Assembly (NCBI RefSeq): GCF_032854445.1
Contig: NC_088295.1
Location: 93,923,805 to 93,987,804, forward strand
Direction: 5' to 3'
Origin: Liolophura sinensis
Lineage: Eukaryota; Mollusca; Polyplacophora; Chitonida; Chitonidae
DNA length: 64,000 nt
Below are positions 1-12,805 of this stretch, piece after piece (positions within the stretch are counted from its first letter, which is position 1; each line of letters starts with the position of its first letter). A program made the translations under genes and the position numbers. The notes beneath the pieces are model-generated. The model was not told the origin of the DNA. It did not search any database and saw nothing but the letters and a program-made list of their open reading frames with translations.

Positions 1-78
1 GCAGAGGCGGACAGCAGGCCCTGAACTCAGCATATGTAAACAGTGGCAAGCTAAAATTAGAAGCTGACGGCAGTTGTG

Positions 79-1173
79 CACATAACAACACACAAGGACA
101 TCTGCATCCACAACTCCTACAAATCTATACATACATACACACAAGGACATCTGTATCCACAGCTCATACAAATCTATTCACACATACACACGTGGACATC
201 TGTATCCACAGCTCATACAAATCTATTCACACATACACACGTGGACATCTGTATCCACAGCTCATACAAATCTATTCACACATACACACGTGGGCATCTG
301 TATCCACAGCTCATATAAATCTATTCACACATACACACGTGGGCATCTGTATCCACAGCTCATACAAATCTATTCACACATACACACAAGGACATCTGTA
401 TCCACAGCTCATACAAATCTATTCACACATACACACTTGGACATCTGTACCCGCAACTCCTACAAATCTATTCACACATACACACGTGGACATCTGTATC
501 CACAGCTCCTACAAATCTATTCACACATACACACGTGGACATCTGTATCCACAGCTCATACAAATCTATTCACACATACACACGTGGACATCTGTATCCA
601 CAGCTCATACAAATCTATTCACACATACACACGTGGGCATCTGTATCCACAGCTCATATAAATCTATTCACACATACACACGTGGGCATCTGTATCCACA
701 GCTCATACAAATCTATTCACACATACACACAAGGACATCTGTATCTACAGCTCATACAAATCTATTCACACATACACACTTGGACATCTGTACCCGCAAC
801 TCCTACAAATCTATTCACACATACACACGTGGACATCTGTATCCACAGCTCCTACAAATCTATTCACACATACACACGTGGACATCTGTATCCACAGCTC
901 ATACAAATCTATTCACACATACACACGTGGGCATCTGTATCCACAGCTCATATAAATCTATTCACACATACACACGTGGACACCTGTATCCACAGCTCAT
1001 ACAAATCTATTCACACATACACACAAGGACATCTGTATCCACAGCTCATACAAATGTATTCACACATACACACGTGGACATCTGTATCCACAGCTCATAC
1101 AAATCTATTCACACATACACACGTGGACATCTGTATCCACAGCTCATACAAATGTATTCACACATACACACAT
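79..1173. repeat. 49-bp minisatellite with 343-bp higher-order period
   Basis: About 22 tandem copies of a 49-bp unit with core CATCTGTATCCACAGCTCAT. The variants recur every seven units (343 bp), so blocks of several units were copied together. It lies in the intron that follows the third Ig exon on the minus strand. Long open frames across it are repeat artefacts. Confidence 0.95.
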
Positions 1174-1382
1174 GTCCGCGTGTGTATATCCAAGGCATAG
1201 TTTACGTGTACTCCACACAGACCTTGGAAATTTACAGAATACTGTACTAAAATATAATTAGAACTTACATGCCATAATTTGTACAATATGTGCCTTGGGA
1301 ATATACGCTTTACTACTAGCCCAGTTAATGTCCACCACCCTCCCGTGGTTCCCACACCAGTGAACATCCCGGTTTAACTCAC

Positions 1383-1511
1383 CGTCTATAGTTTTGTCGT
1401 TGTGGGACCAGGAGACCTCGGGCTGAGGGCTACCACCCACGCGACATTCGATAAGGGCATCTGTGTAGATGGTGGGACGCTGATACTGCTTACCCGTAAA
1501 CGTAATATCCT
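1383..1511 (-). CDS. Ig-protein exon, first half of Ig domain 2
   Basis: The acceptor is TTGGTGCTTGCAG and the donor GTGAGT. The 129 nt encode EDITFTG through KTIDG with the B-strand Cys (IECRV) and the C-strand Trp (VSWSH). It enters and leaves in phase 1, so the second half of Ig2 must be in an exon left of the window. Confidence 0.75.
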
Positions 1512-4500
1512 CTGCAAGCACCAAGAAATCAGTATTAGCTCAGCACAACTGTATGATTCACATTTCTTTCCATTAAAGACGTCAAATTCAAATCAATAAA
1601 TGGAAAGGGACCATCTCACAAACTCTGACCTGTCAGTGTGAGGGACCATCTCACAAACTCTGACCTATCAGTGTGAAGGGCCCATCTCTCAAACTCTGAC
1701 CTGTAAGTGTAAAGGGACCATTTCTCAAACTCTGACCTGTAAGTGTAAAGGGACCATCTCACAAGCTCTAGTTGTAAATGAGCAAAAAGTGGTTGTGAGA
1801 GGAAGCAGAATCATTGCGTGGCTTAATTCGTAACTCAATTGTAACTGGAGGTTGTCTTCAAAACAAAGGCTTGCTGGTGGCAAACGGGTTAAGTAATTTT
1901 CTACACTGTTGGTACCCAAATAACACAGTTGGGTGGTAGAGATCAGTAGATTTGAAACTAAAACAAAATGCGTCTAACGTGGGAGGTAGCTGCTGTATTG
2001 TTTCTGTGTAGCGGATCCCCAGCATGATTTCAATAGACCGCTTTGAAATTCCAACTGCTTGCAGCGATTGGATGGAAAAATACAGTTCAAGGATCTCATT
2101 TTATTCAACGGAAAAATCCTTTTGGAATCGGTAGGATCTCGTAGCTCATGTGGTTCTCTGGGGAACGGGATATTTTGTCAGCTTTCCAAACCACACCTGT
2201 GTCGGCCAGACTGAAAACATCAGGCTGAAAGATCAGAAAATGTTAGTTCGTTTTTCCTGCTCAGTGTACAAACATCACAGCTCACTGTAGCTGGATCAGG
2301 TCTCCACGGGACATATTTCATTAACTGGCAGTTAAGATAGACTTTCCTGGGTGAAAAGCAGATCCTATATCATGAAGTAAATATAACAATTGTATTGCGT
2401 TAACAGCCATCAGCATTATCACCTAGGTTAACTCATCATCGGTATAAACGACTATGTTCACACTTATAGCTCTCAACACTACACGCAGGGATTAATAACT
2501 GTTCTAATCACGCTTGGTACCTAGGTCAAACCACTGAGTTAGCAAGGCTGCCTATAGCAAACGCCTTGCTGGACATCTCTTTTCTGGACATTTTCGAACT
2601 GAATAATATGCATGTATGCATCAATGCTAGTAAAGTAAGACGCTTATGTATCAGATTCAGAAGTGAATTGATGGTATCCATCTCAAAATGATGGTACTCA
2701 ACATGCTTGTAACATTTTGACAAATTCGGTGTCTTTCTGTCTGCCCATTTGGAGAAATATTGGTGACAACTATTCCCCAAATGTATGGTCAGATCTCACA
2801 AAGGGCATTTTTACCAAGAGTTTCTCAATCTAATGACAAACAAGCTCTTTTTCATTCTCGATAAACCGATTTCGCTTGGGGGCATAAACCTGATTAGGTA
2901 TTATTTATTTGTAATTTATATAAATGCATTTATATGTAATAGTACTGAGCTCACATTTTACTGTGACAACAAGCCAGTCTAAGGCTTTTTACGGGTTGCT
3001 GCTGTTGTTCTGGTTACCTCTACGCCCTCTGTAACCATCCCTGTGTCGGACAGAGTGGCTTAATTCACTGATTTCTTGAACATCACATTTGAACATCACA
3101 TACCCGAAACAGGCAACATTATCTGACAAATATTTTATCGAGCTTTTATTGTATGTCTTTCTCCAAGTGCTGATCCGCCATGTCGACCTCCCAGCCGCCT
3201 CAGTCGGAACTTGTGCCAGTTTCTTTGAGCTACTCCAATTAGAATGTGGCGAACGCTTACCGTTAGAAATGTTGTCGCGGTATTCTGGCGATTTAGAACT
3301 TCTAGTTTTCCTTGTCGTGCTTTCCAGCGCTATAGCAAACGATTCTTGGTTGTCGTGCTTTCCAGCGCTATAGCGAACGATTCTTGGTCGTCGTACTTTC
3401 CAGCGCTATAGCGAACGATTCTTGGTCGTCGTACTTTCCAGCGCTATAGCGAACGATTCTTGGTCGTCGTACTTTCCAGCGCTATAGGGAACGATTCTTG
3501 GTCGTCGTACTTTCCAGCGCTATAGCGAACGATTCTTGGTCGTCGTACTTTCCAGCGCTATAGTGAACGATTCTTGTTCTTGGTCGCCCAGTGCTATAGT
3601 GAACGATTCTTGTTCTTGGTCGCCCAGTGCTATAGTGAACGATTCTTGTTCTTGGTCGCCCAGTGCTATATTGAACGATTCTTGGTCGTCGTGGAGGGCC
3701 AAGGTTGCAGCAGATATCTCTTCCCTGCTAGAAAAAGTTACATACCACGTCTTCTGACTACAACAGTAAATTAGCGCATGTCTACTGGCCAGATCACGCG
3801 CCATCTCATCATGGATCCCAGAGTGAACCACAGCGATTTAGAACTATTATTCACATGACTGGCTTTCATACGGTTTATTAGGTTAAAGTGTAGGTCTGAT
3901 TAGACTTATAATATTTTAAGTTTTGAATATTTGTGTGCAAGAACAAACAAATGTCTGTCCACTTGACCTTTTCTATAACTGTAGGACTGCAGAGTGTGCA
4001 ACTAATGTAGCAAAAGTCCAAAGCCAATTGATGACCGTTGCCAATAACTCTAGGTTGATCGCTGTTGCCTGTGTGGCCTGGATATGTAACTTAAGTAAAG
4101 AGGTAAGCCTACATGTGCAGGTATAAGCATATTGTACAGGACTTGAAACACACCCAGCTGTACAGGGGGTGGCACTGATACGTACCCCACACATCAAACA
4201 TGACGGCCATGGTCTGTTTCTGCCCGTTAAGCACCCCTGTGCAGGTCCATTTGCCGGTATGTTCCTCTTGCACAGAGGGGATCCGCAGCTTCAGGCTCTG
4301 GGGGCCCTTCCTCTGAACATACACCCTGCGTGAGAGTGAGACGTGGGTTAACACGAACATCTAAACTGACTTTTATACAGTGTACAACTGAGTCCAAGTA
4401 CACCGAAATCACAACAACATAAGTTTTTTGAATGATCTGAAACTTTTATGATGCTTTCGTCAGGTACTGTATTAATCAAGATCATCGATCAAACACTGTC

Positions 4501-4783
4501 ATATGAAATGCAATACCTAAATGCAGTGCAGAATTCAAATAACACAAGTAAATTCTTAAAAGTTAAACTTGGAAAACAATTCTCATTGAGAAACCTTATT
4601 ACAGGTGAACTCACGGGTCATTAGAGTTGGTGGAGGTGATAACATTGCCCTGAGCACTTGTCCACGTGAGCTGAGGGTCTTCCCAGGGTCCTAGTCCTGT
4701 GGCATCACACTTTATGATCAACCCAAAGCCTTTCTTCTTAGGTTGTATTTTGTCGCCTGGTACCAACACCAGCGACTGTGCCC
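1383..4783 (-). CDS. Fasciclin-2/NCAM-like Ig cell-adhesion protein, partial (3 exons: 4783-4615, 4325-4186, 1511-1383)
   Basis: Partial gene read right to left. Three exons join without breaking frame: the first starts in phase 1 and ends in phase 2, the second ends in phase 1, and the third ends in phase 1. The joined protein has one complete Ig domain (B-strand Cys in IIKCDATG, C-strand Trp in LTWTS, F-strand HTGKWTC) and the start of a second (LIECRVGGSPQPEVSW). The linker DVWEDITFTGKQYQRP resembles the Ig1-Ig2 junction of Drosophila Fas2 and of NCAM as I remember them, which suggests the N-terminal Ig domains of a homophilic adhesion receptor. The signal-peptide exon is not identified and should lie to the right; the remaining Ig and FN3 exons should lie left of base 1. 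Family level is fairly sure, orthology is not. Confidence 0.72.
1603..1775. repeat. 36-37-bp minisatellite, about 4.5 copies
   Basis: Tandem copies with core ACTCTGACCTGTAAGTGTAA, in the Ig-gene intron about 90 bp upstream of the acceptor of the Ig2 exon. Confidence 0.85.
1776..3310. other. Intronic sequence of the Ig gene, nothing recognised
   Basis: AT-rich intron between the Ig1 and Ig2 exons. I see no exon, RNA gene or clear repeat here on either strand. Confidence 0.5.
3311..3690. repeat. 38-bp/36-bp composite minisatellite
   Basis: The left part has 38-bp units (core CCAGCGCTATAGCGAACGAT). The right part has a 36-bp derivative in which TTGTTCTTGGTCGCCC replaces the GTCGTCGTAC end. It lies inside an intron of the Ig gene. 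Confidence 0.92.
4186..4325 (-). CDS. Ig-protein exon, second half of Ig domain 1
   Basis: The acceptor is CTCACGCAG and the donor GTACGT. The 140 nt complete Ig domain 1: LKLRIPSVQEEHTGKWTCTG carries the F-strand Cys, with Trp in place of the usual Tyr. The intron separating it from the previous exon is only 289 bp and splits the Ig domain. Confidence 0.75.
4615..4783 (-). CDS. Ig-protein exon, first half of Ig domain 1
   Basis: The acceptor is a pyrimidine-rich tract ending TTTTCAG, and the donor is GTGAGT after GACCC. The 169 nt encode AQSLVLVPGDKIQ through NSNDP, with the Ig B-strand Cys and the C-strand Trp. Entry is in phase 1, typical of extracellular Ig exons; exit is in phase 2. Confidence 0.75.
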
Positions 4784-7425
4784 CTGAAAACAGAAACAGA
4801 ACCACTGTACAAAAATGGCCACACCTACTCACATACAGAATGACATGTATCAAGCTATACGTTTATTCCGCCACCAACAAATCTGTATTCTATCATGACT
4901 CCCCAGACTCCTGTATTAAAGGATTAGAGTAGGACTTTGGTAATGGTCCTAATTATAAAGAGTATTAAACAAGTCGATCTCCCGCCAGCCGCAGCGGTAC
5001 ACGGCACAACGGGTGACATCACAGCCGACGAACCCACTGATAGTTTGGGCTATATAGCCTGAGATTTCGTATTAAAATTTCGTAAATAAAATCTCCACAG
5101 ACAGTCCGGTCCAAGTCCAAATCAGGACACGTCTCTGAATTAGGACAAAAGTGTTCTAAACAGGAAAACTTCATGAACTTTATATATTTCATTTTCCTCT
5201 GTTTCTGCACCTTGCTGCACAAAGAACTTGTGCAAAAAAGTAGCCAAGTATATACTTGTTATTATATAACACGTGTCTTTGTCGTTTGCCTTCGTTAGCC
5301 TGGGAGATTTAATTTTTTAATGACCGCTTCCTAAACTGGACACATTCATTAAGCACAGACAAGCCTTTCCTCAACAGGAAATATATCGCATGTTACCTGA
5401 ATAGGAAACACACCGTAACGTTTCAGGAAATGTTTCCCAGGCCATCTGGCGGGTATTGCTTTGTACAGGTAGTATCCTCAACTGGAAACATATGTACAAA
5501 TACAAGTACATGTTTCCTGAATGGGAAATATTTAACACTTGACTTCTTGAAATGACAACATTCAAAACTGATATGTCAATATTAGTTTTTACTGTGATAC
5601 TAGTATTTAATTATGCAGTTCAGTGTATGAGATCTACAAATGTGGTTACATAAGCATTTATACAGATTTTCTTTCTTATTAATATATGCACTCATACATA
5701 TATACCTGTACATGCAAAAGTGATATGCTGATAAGTTATAGTCTGACGATTATCGCTTAAGCTGATATGTTATCGTCTGACGATTATCGCTTAAGCTGAT
5801 ATGTTATCGTCTCATGATTATCGCTCATGCTGATATGTTATCGTCTCGTGATTATCGCTCATGCTGATATGTTATCGTCTGACGATAATCGCTTATGCTG
5901 ATTACACGCACTTGTGATAATCAGTTTATCTAACTCTCCTTACGTTTAATGGTCTATAATTTGCAAACTATATCTAGCTATCTGTATCAGACACTCAAGC
6001 TCTAAAGCACATTTATACGGTTGTACTTATAAGTATACAATGTTTTGCCTTCCCAAACATTAAATACTTCTCGAAAATTTATCTGTAAACTGCAGAAATT
6101 TGGCTAAAGTCATTTAGTGTATATAACATAAGCAGCTATTAACATTTTCAAAATCCTTTTGTTAAAAAAATTATTTTATACTGAAATAATTCCATATGCC
6201 GATCTAGGATATGCTTTTAAAATGCCATGAAAGTTTATAAGTCTTAAAATATTACACACAGATGTAACCGATGTGACAGATGTGACAGATGATTTTCATG
6301 AAGCACAGTGGGTTGGCTTATTAGTATCTAGTGGTCCTCAAACTCAACACACAATATATCACCACCTAGTAAGTTAATGAGCTTTTAACTGTGGACATGT
6401 GGACGCTAAGTGGCTGTTCCAGCATGACATAATGGCTATTCTTACTTACATGTAAATAATGTCATGCGGCTAAGACTATGATTAAGTGTAGGCCATAACG
6501 TACTGAAAATCTTCAAAATTTTCAATCACTAAAGCACTTTTTACAGTGGAATTTATGTATATAATTATTACGAATACGAAGCTAAAAATGATTTGTTGTC
6601 TCATTAAAGGCTTCATAAAACTACATATGCAAATTGTTACTCTACACCTCATAGTTCAATGTTTTAAAATATCGGTTGCAGAGGCGGTTGTAAAAGTTGA
6701 AGAATTTGGGGTATGTCAGCATGGAAATGCGGTACCTGGCTTTCCCCTATATATCACTTTCAATCAAAGTGACAGATAATGCAAGTTTCTCATTTTGTAA
6801 GATACGTATGACTTCCAAATTTTATAACACATTAAATATAAATTATACATAATGAAAACTGTTATCTAATCTATTCGTCAAAAGAGACATTCGTAAACCA
6901 GTCATCAACCAAAATGAACGTTCTGGTTAATGTGGTATAATCCATGAAATTGTTAATTACCTTTTCCCCAAATAAACTTAGATATGAGCTATCCTGACAT
7001 TCTAATACCTACTGCCTCAGAAAATCATCACCAAACAGGTGTCTACATATCTTTGATCTATTAACAGGAATGACATTTCATCAGAATCCACTCAAATTTC
7101 TTCCACTAGAGGACCCCTATGAAGGTAAGATTTGACCATATTGGTCAAAGAGTAGACAAAACGAAAACCTACAACATTCTGTGAAATATGTTCATATGAT
7201 ATAATCTTTGACGAATAGCTGAGGATCAAATCTAATCTTCTGACTCAGGTGGGTCAGACAGTATTAAAAAAATTCAGCTAGTTTTGATGGAAAATATTCT
7301 CTCCCCTGTGTTATTTGTTCCCATTTTCAGCACATACAAGTTTTATAGACCTTATATACGCTGACTGTGCAAGATTGGAGAGGCAGTGATGTCAGGTAAT
7401 ACCATTTCAGACTGATGTTATATCG
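4784..7425. other. Non-coding stretch upstream of the Ig exons, apart from the 34-bp array at 5728-5903
   Basis: AT-rich DNA with only short open frames. Outside the small array I see no supported exon. Bases 5340-5530 contain a few diverged pieces resembling TGTTTCCTGAATAGGAAA, too few to call an array. The first exon (signal peptide) of the Ig gene may be here or further right; I could not find it. Confidence 0.45.
5728..5903. repeat. 34-bp minisatellite, about 5 copies
   Basis: Units with core GCTGATATGTTATCGTCTGA repeated in tandem, with small changes (ACGATTATCGCTTAA or CATGATTATCGCTCA ends). Confidence 0.88.
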
Positions 7426-7466
7426 CAACAGCCACTATATATATATACTATATATAGTGGCTGTTG
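7426..7466. repeat. Near-perfect palindrome with 18-bp arms
   Basis: The left arm CAACAGCCACTATATATA (7426-7443) is the reverse complement of the right arm at 7449-7466, with a 5-base spacer. It could extrude as a cruciform and sits 30 bp from a long (TA)n tract. Confidence 0.85.
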
Positions 7467-7496
7467 TACACTATATATGTATGGTATATGGTATAT

Positions 7497-7590
<94 letters not shown>
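7497..7590. repeat. (TA)n microsatellite, about 47 repeats
   Basis: Uninterrupted TA dinucleotide tract. Open frames of alternating Ile-Tyr across it are artefacts. Confidence 0.97.
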
Positions 7591-7592
<2 letters not shown>

Positions 7593-8285
7593 GAGATTTG
7601 CAATTGTTCATTCGTGACGACTTGTAAGTCTCATGTTTATTACAACCACTGGTAATGGTTGTATCCAAAGAAGAACTGCATGTACTGAGTTAAGGGTTTG
7701 CATACATATACTTAGAAGAGGATGAAGGAGATATTCCTTATCTTGAGCTGTTTGTATTAGGTTTAAGATGGATTTAAGTTTAAATATGGACAGCTAGAGT
7801 GCGCAGAATCTCTGGCGCAGCGCTCTGCTTCATACCTGTGTTTAATCCTGCTTAACGTCTGTCTATGGACCACATGCAGATCGCCACCTTGGATATGTAT
7901 GAAAAGTTGCAATCAAAGCACTTAGATACGTATTTCGATTATTGAGAACTGTTGAGACGATTTGGATACTGATTTCATTCATTTACCTAAAACATTTCTT
8001 GCATTTTTTCAACATCCTCGAAAACTGCTGACTTCTTTTCTTTTCATGAATGCATGAGGTGATTTCTTCCTTTAAAAACTTCCTTGGTTCTCTTTTGGTG
8101 TATGTTAAACATCCTTTTTCGGACTTGGGGTTATTGATCAGGGTGTGTGCCGGTGATAGTAATTACAAAATTAATGACCTTCACATCTGCGGTACGCGTA
8201 AAATACAAGTACATCTTGTAGTGAGCTGCAGTTTTACTTTCCTGTGTCTCCTACATGTCTCCTAATCCGTTTCAGTTTCAATCTA
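7591..8285. other. Unannotated stretch, nothing recognised
   Basis: Unique-looking DNA with short open frames only; no family resemblance seen. Confidence 0.4.
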
Positions 8286-9893
8286 TTGTGCTACCAGTCA
8301 AAGGACTTGGTGTCACCAGTTTCACAATTTAGTGTTACCAGTCACAGGACTTCGTGTTACCAGTCACACGACTTGGTGTTACCAGTCACATGACTTGGTG
8401 TTATCAGTCACAGGGCTTCGTGTTACCAGTCCCAGAACTTGGTGTTACCAGTCACAGAACTTGGTGTTACCAGTTACAGAATTTGGTGTTACCAGTTTCC
8501 AAATTTAGTGTTACCAGTCACAGGATTTAGTGTTACCAGTCACAGGGCTTGGTGTTACCAGTTACATAACTTGGTATTACCAGTTACAAAATGTTAGTGT
8601 AACCAGTCACAGGAATTGGCGTTACCAGTCACAGGACTTGGTGTCACCAGTTTCAAAATTTAGTGTTACCAGTCACAGGACTTAGTGTTACCAGTAACAG
8701 GACTTGATGTTACCAGTCACAGGACTAGGTGTTACCAGTAACAGGGCTTGGTGTTATCATTCACAGGACTTGGTGTTATCAGTCACAGGGCTTCGTGTTA
8801 CCAGTCACAGAACTTGGTGTTACCAGTCACAGGACTTGGTGTTACCAGTTTCCAAATTTAGTGTTACCAGTTTCAAAATTTAGTGTTACCAGTCACGGGG
8901 ATTGGTGTTACCAGTTACAGAACTTGGTATTACCAGTTACAAAATGTTAGTGTTACCAGTCACAGGACTTGGCGTTACCAGTCACAGGACTTGGTGTCAC
9001 CAGTTTCAAAATTTAGTGTTACCAGTCACAGGACTTGGCGTTACCAGTCAAAGGACTTAGTGTTACCAGTAACAGGACTTGGTGTTACCAGTCACATGAC
9101 TAGGTGTTACCAGTAACAAGGCTTGGTGTTACCGGTCCCAGAACTTGGTGTTACCAGTCAGAGGACTTGGTGTTACCAGTCACAGAACTTGGTGTTACCA
9201 GTTTCCAAATTTAGTGTTACCAGTCACAGGATTTGGTGTTACCACTCACAGGGCTTGGTGTTACCAGTTACATTACTTGATGTTACCAGTTACAAAATGT
9301 TAGTGTTACCAGTCACAGGACTTGGTGTTACCAGTTACAAAATTTAGTGTTACCAGTAACAGAACTTTGTGTTACCTGTCACAGGACTAGGTATTGCCAA
9401 TCACAGGACTTGGTGTTACCAGTCACAAGACTAGGTATTACCAGTCACAGGACTCGGTGTTACCAGTCACAAGACTAGGTATTACAAGTCACAGGACTCG
9501 GTGTTACCAGTAACAGGACTAGGTATTACTAGTCCCAGGACTTGGTGTTACCAGTTACAGAATTTGGTGTTACCAGTTTCCAAATTTAGTGTTACCAGTA
9601 ACAGGGTTTGGTGTTAGCTGTCACAGGGCTTCGTGTTACCAGTCACAGGAAATGGTGTTAACAGTTTCAAAATTTAGTGTTACCAGTCACAGGACTTGGT
9701 GTTACCAGTCACAGGGCTTGGTGTTACCAGTTACAGAATTTTGTATTACCAGTCACAGGAATTGGTTTTACCAGTCACAGGGCTTCTTGTTACCAATCAC
9801 AGAACTTGGTGTTACCTGTTACAAAATGTTAGTGTTACCAGTCAGAGGACTTGGTGTTACCAGTTACAAAATTTGGTGTTGCCAGGTAACAAA
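8286..9893. repeat. 22-25-bp minisatellite, about 70 copies
   Basis: Long array of GTGTTACCAGTCACAGGACT-type units. Variant sub-types (AACTTGG, AAATTTA, AAAATGTTA ends) recur in an ordered way, suggesting block duplication. It reads open in several frames, but the composition shows no protein signal. Confidence 0.95.
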
Positions 9894-11764
9894 ACTCTAG
9901 ATTAATACTTTTTCACAAAGCTTTACTGTACTGACTTATAAGCTTTTAAGCGTTTTTTTTTTGTTTTGAGCCTTGTTTTGATGTTTTCAGTTTAAAAGCC
10001 GACAGAGAACTTTTTGGGACGAATGATTGCTGATTTTCGGAGATAAACTATAAGTACACGTATTTGTATGTGAAGCTCTACAGGCCAACTTGAGGTCACT
10101 GTATATATTGATGAGAATGCATGTCATTACATATGAAACCCAAGGCTACCAGGCATAATGACACCTCGTAGCGTCCATTCCTAACTTATTATTTTGTTCA
10201 GTGTAACAGTAGCACATGGATAGATTGTTAACTGATATGCAGATTAAACTTCTCAATCTAGACTGGCCATCTTCCCCTGACGGAACTGTGCTGGAGGGAG
10301 GTAATTACATAGTGATTCCTATTAAAGACTAGAAACACCTGAGATACCTAAAGAGCTTTAAAAGTGTTAAAACGGGTGGATTTAAAATTGGGAATGGCAA
10401 AGCCTTCTTTAGTGCTGAAATCTAACAACAGAGCTGAATTTATCCTAACATAAGATAGAGCCTGTGATAACACCAGGAGAAATGTGCAGAGTGTGTATGC
10501 GTGAGTATGTTTGTGTATGTCTTTGTAGTGATCAGTATGAAGTGCATCCAGTTTTATCTTCCCTGTTTCCCGGATAGGTGCAAAAACCGGATAAGAGCGT
10601 AACGAGGCAGTTATAAATGCCGTTTGCAGGAAAACAATCCTATAAATCGAGCCAAACTCAAAAGGATCGGAAAGAATACACTGTTAGTCATCGACACGTA
10701 CTAAATTGGTGTCATTAAGCATTTATTTTAGTACATTTATCTTCACCAGACGAGAGTTCATGGAAGAGTACTCGAGGCAAAAATTGCTGTTAAAAAGAGG
10801 GTGCCGAAGCAGCTTTTATAGACCTCAATTAGAAGTTTACAAGTTTAACTTGTAACTTCAAATCAGAATAGATAAATTAATTCTAGTTCATTCAAGTTCA
10901 TTTAAGTTACAACTATGTACTTGTAAGTACTAACTAAAGGTCTTTATTATAAATGCCGATTGCAGGAAAATTAACACACCACAATGGCTTTTTGACGGAA
11001 CCATCGAAAATGACTAACTGGGTCTTCTTCACCCTAAACAACCAAAAAGCCCTGATTAGAACTGGGTATTTAGGGCTACAGGAGTCAGTAATGTATAGAA
11101 GAGAGAGAGGGAGGGGGGGAGGTGAAACAGTGTAATAGCGGCTGTGTTAACGTATCAGCCGTGTGGGTCCCCGTTCGCTACCGTACTTACTTACCTGAAT
11201 ACTTCACTAGACACAAGGATATTATGCTTAAGATAAGCACAGTCGCCATTTTCTTCTCTTCCCGTGACAAAACGTAATGACCAAATGATCGCCCGTCCTC
11301 CCGATACGCAGCGCCGAAAGCGTACAGTCGCCCAGCTCTGTTTGCATTAGAGGGCATCTGGATATCACATGTTTTCCTCTTTGTTCGTTCACAATGACCA
11401 TACCAATGAACTCACTTCATAAGCCGGGATATAATCCCTGCTCAGCAAGAATGTGCGCTCCAGATGTAGGCAGAATGCGGGCACATTAAGCAGACAAACA
11501 CTCACGGAACTAATTTGACGTTACCCCAAACAGGATACAGACGTTTGGCGTAGGCATCGGCTTGCCAACTGAACGTTGGCCCAGTGTTGATACACAGTAC
11601 ATATGCCGTTTTCCTATACAACATACTAGTTGACCCACATTGGTTCAAGAGCCACTCATAACTCCAAAGGTGTACTCGACAACGATGGTGTAATATTAGC
11701 TTTGTTGATTTAGTTTGACTGAATGGGCTTAATGTAATAATGACAAAGCTTTATCATGCCGATT
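9894..11764. other. Unannotated stretch, nothing recognised
   Basis: No exon, RNA gene or array that I can support. A short GA-rich run lies near 11100. Confidence 0.4.
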
Positions 11765-11880
11765 AATTAATTAATTAATTTATTTATTTGTGTTTTACGC
11801 CCTACTCAAGAATATTTCAATTATATATTGGCGGGCAGCATTATGGTGGGAGAAAACCGTGTATAGGCTGGGGAAATTGA
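11765..11880 (-). mobile_element. SINE family A fragment (3' part)
   Basis: The plus strand shows the reversed tail (TTTATTTATTTG) followed by GTTTTACGCCCTACTCAAGA and GGCAGCATTATGGTGGGAGA. The tRNA-like head is missing, so the copy is truncated. Confidence 0.7.
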
Positions 11881-12299
11881 CAACATTGGCTTGATTTTGG
11901 TTTGATAGCATCGGTTTGATGTTGGTTTGACAACATTGACTTAATGTTGGTAAAACATCATCCTGCCGCTCAGCCATGAATGCATTTGCCTTTGCTGGCT
12001 GGGAAGGCCATTGGGATTTCAGCTTTATGACAGCATCAATTAATCTGTATTGGCCATACATCACTCACTGAGATGTACATTTGCTAGTGTCGGTCTGGGT
12101 TGAACCAGTGAAGGACTGCTTCTAACTGGAATGTAAGTTTGATGCTGGCAAGACAGCATTCTGCCTCTCAGCTATTAGAAATGCATTTGCTGCAGTCTAG
12201 TCTCCAGAGTCATCATCAGCAACAGCTAGTACATTACCCAGTATGCCAAGAAACAGGATCATCAGAACAGCTAGTACATTATCCAGTATGCCAAGTACT

Positions 12300-12805
12300 A
12301 ATTGGAAACTGGTTATATACAAGATATGTACTGAATAGAAAACTGACTATATACAGCGTGTGTACTGAATGGAAACTGATTTGTCCTTACGTTTTACTAA
12401 TTTAATTGCAGTTGTGGTGTTGCTGATTTGGAAACTCATCATGTACAGCGTGTGTACGGAATGGAAACTGATAACATACGAGACATGTACTGAATGGAAA
12501 ACTGATTATATACAAGATATGTACTGAATGGAAAACTGATTATATACAAGATATGTACTGAATGGAAAACTGATTATATACAAGATATGTACTGAATGGA
12601 AAACTGATTATATACAGCGTGCGTAGTGAATGGAAACTGATTATATACAAGATATGTACTGAATGGAAAACTGATTATATACAAGATATGTACTGAATGG
12701 AAAAGCTGATTATATACAGCGTGCGTAGTGAATGGAAACTGATTATATACAGCGTGCGTAGTGAATGGAAACTGATTATATACAAGATATGTACTGAATG
12801 GAAGC
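12300..12805. repeat. 33-34-bp minisatellite, about 15 copies
   Basis: Units of the form TGAATGGAAACTGATTATAT followed by ACAAGATATGTAC or ACAGCGTGCGTAG; the two sub-types are interspersed. Looser copies of a related sequence extend left to about 12230. Confidence 0.93.

Noticed and set aside
192-1250. 352-codon open frame with IHSSYKSIHTYTRGHLYPQL repeats
   Set aside because: It lies wholly within a 49-bp DNA repeat, is open in three frames, and no splice or protein signal supports it.
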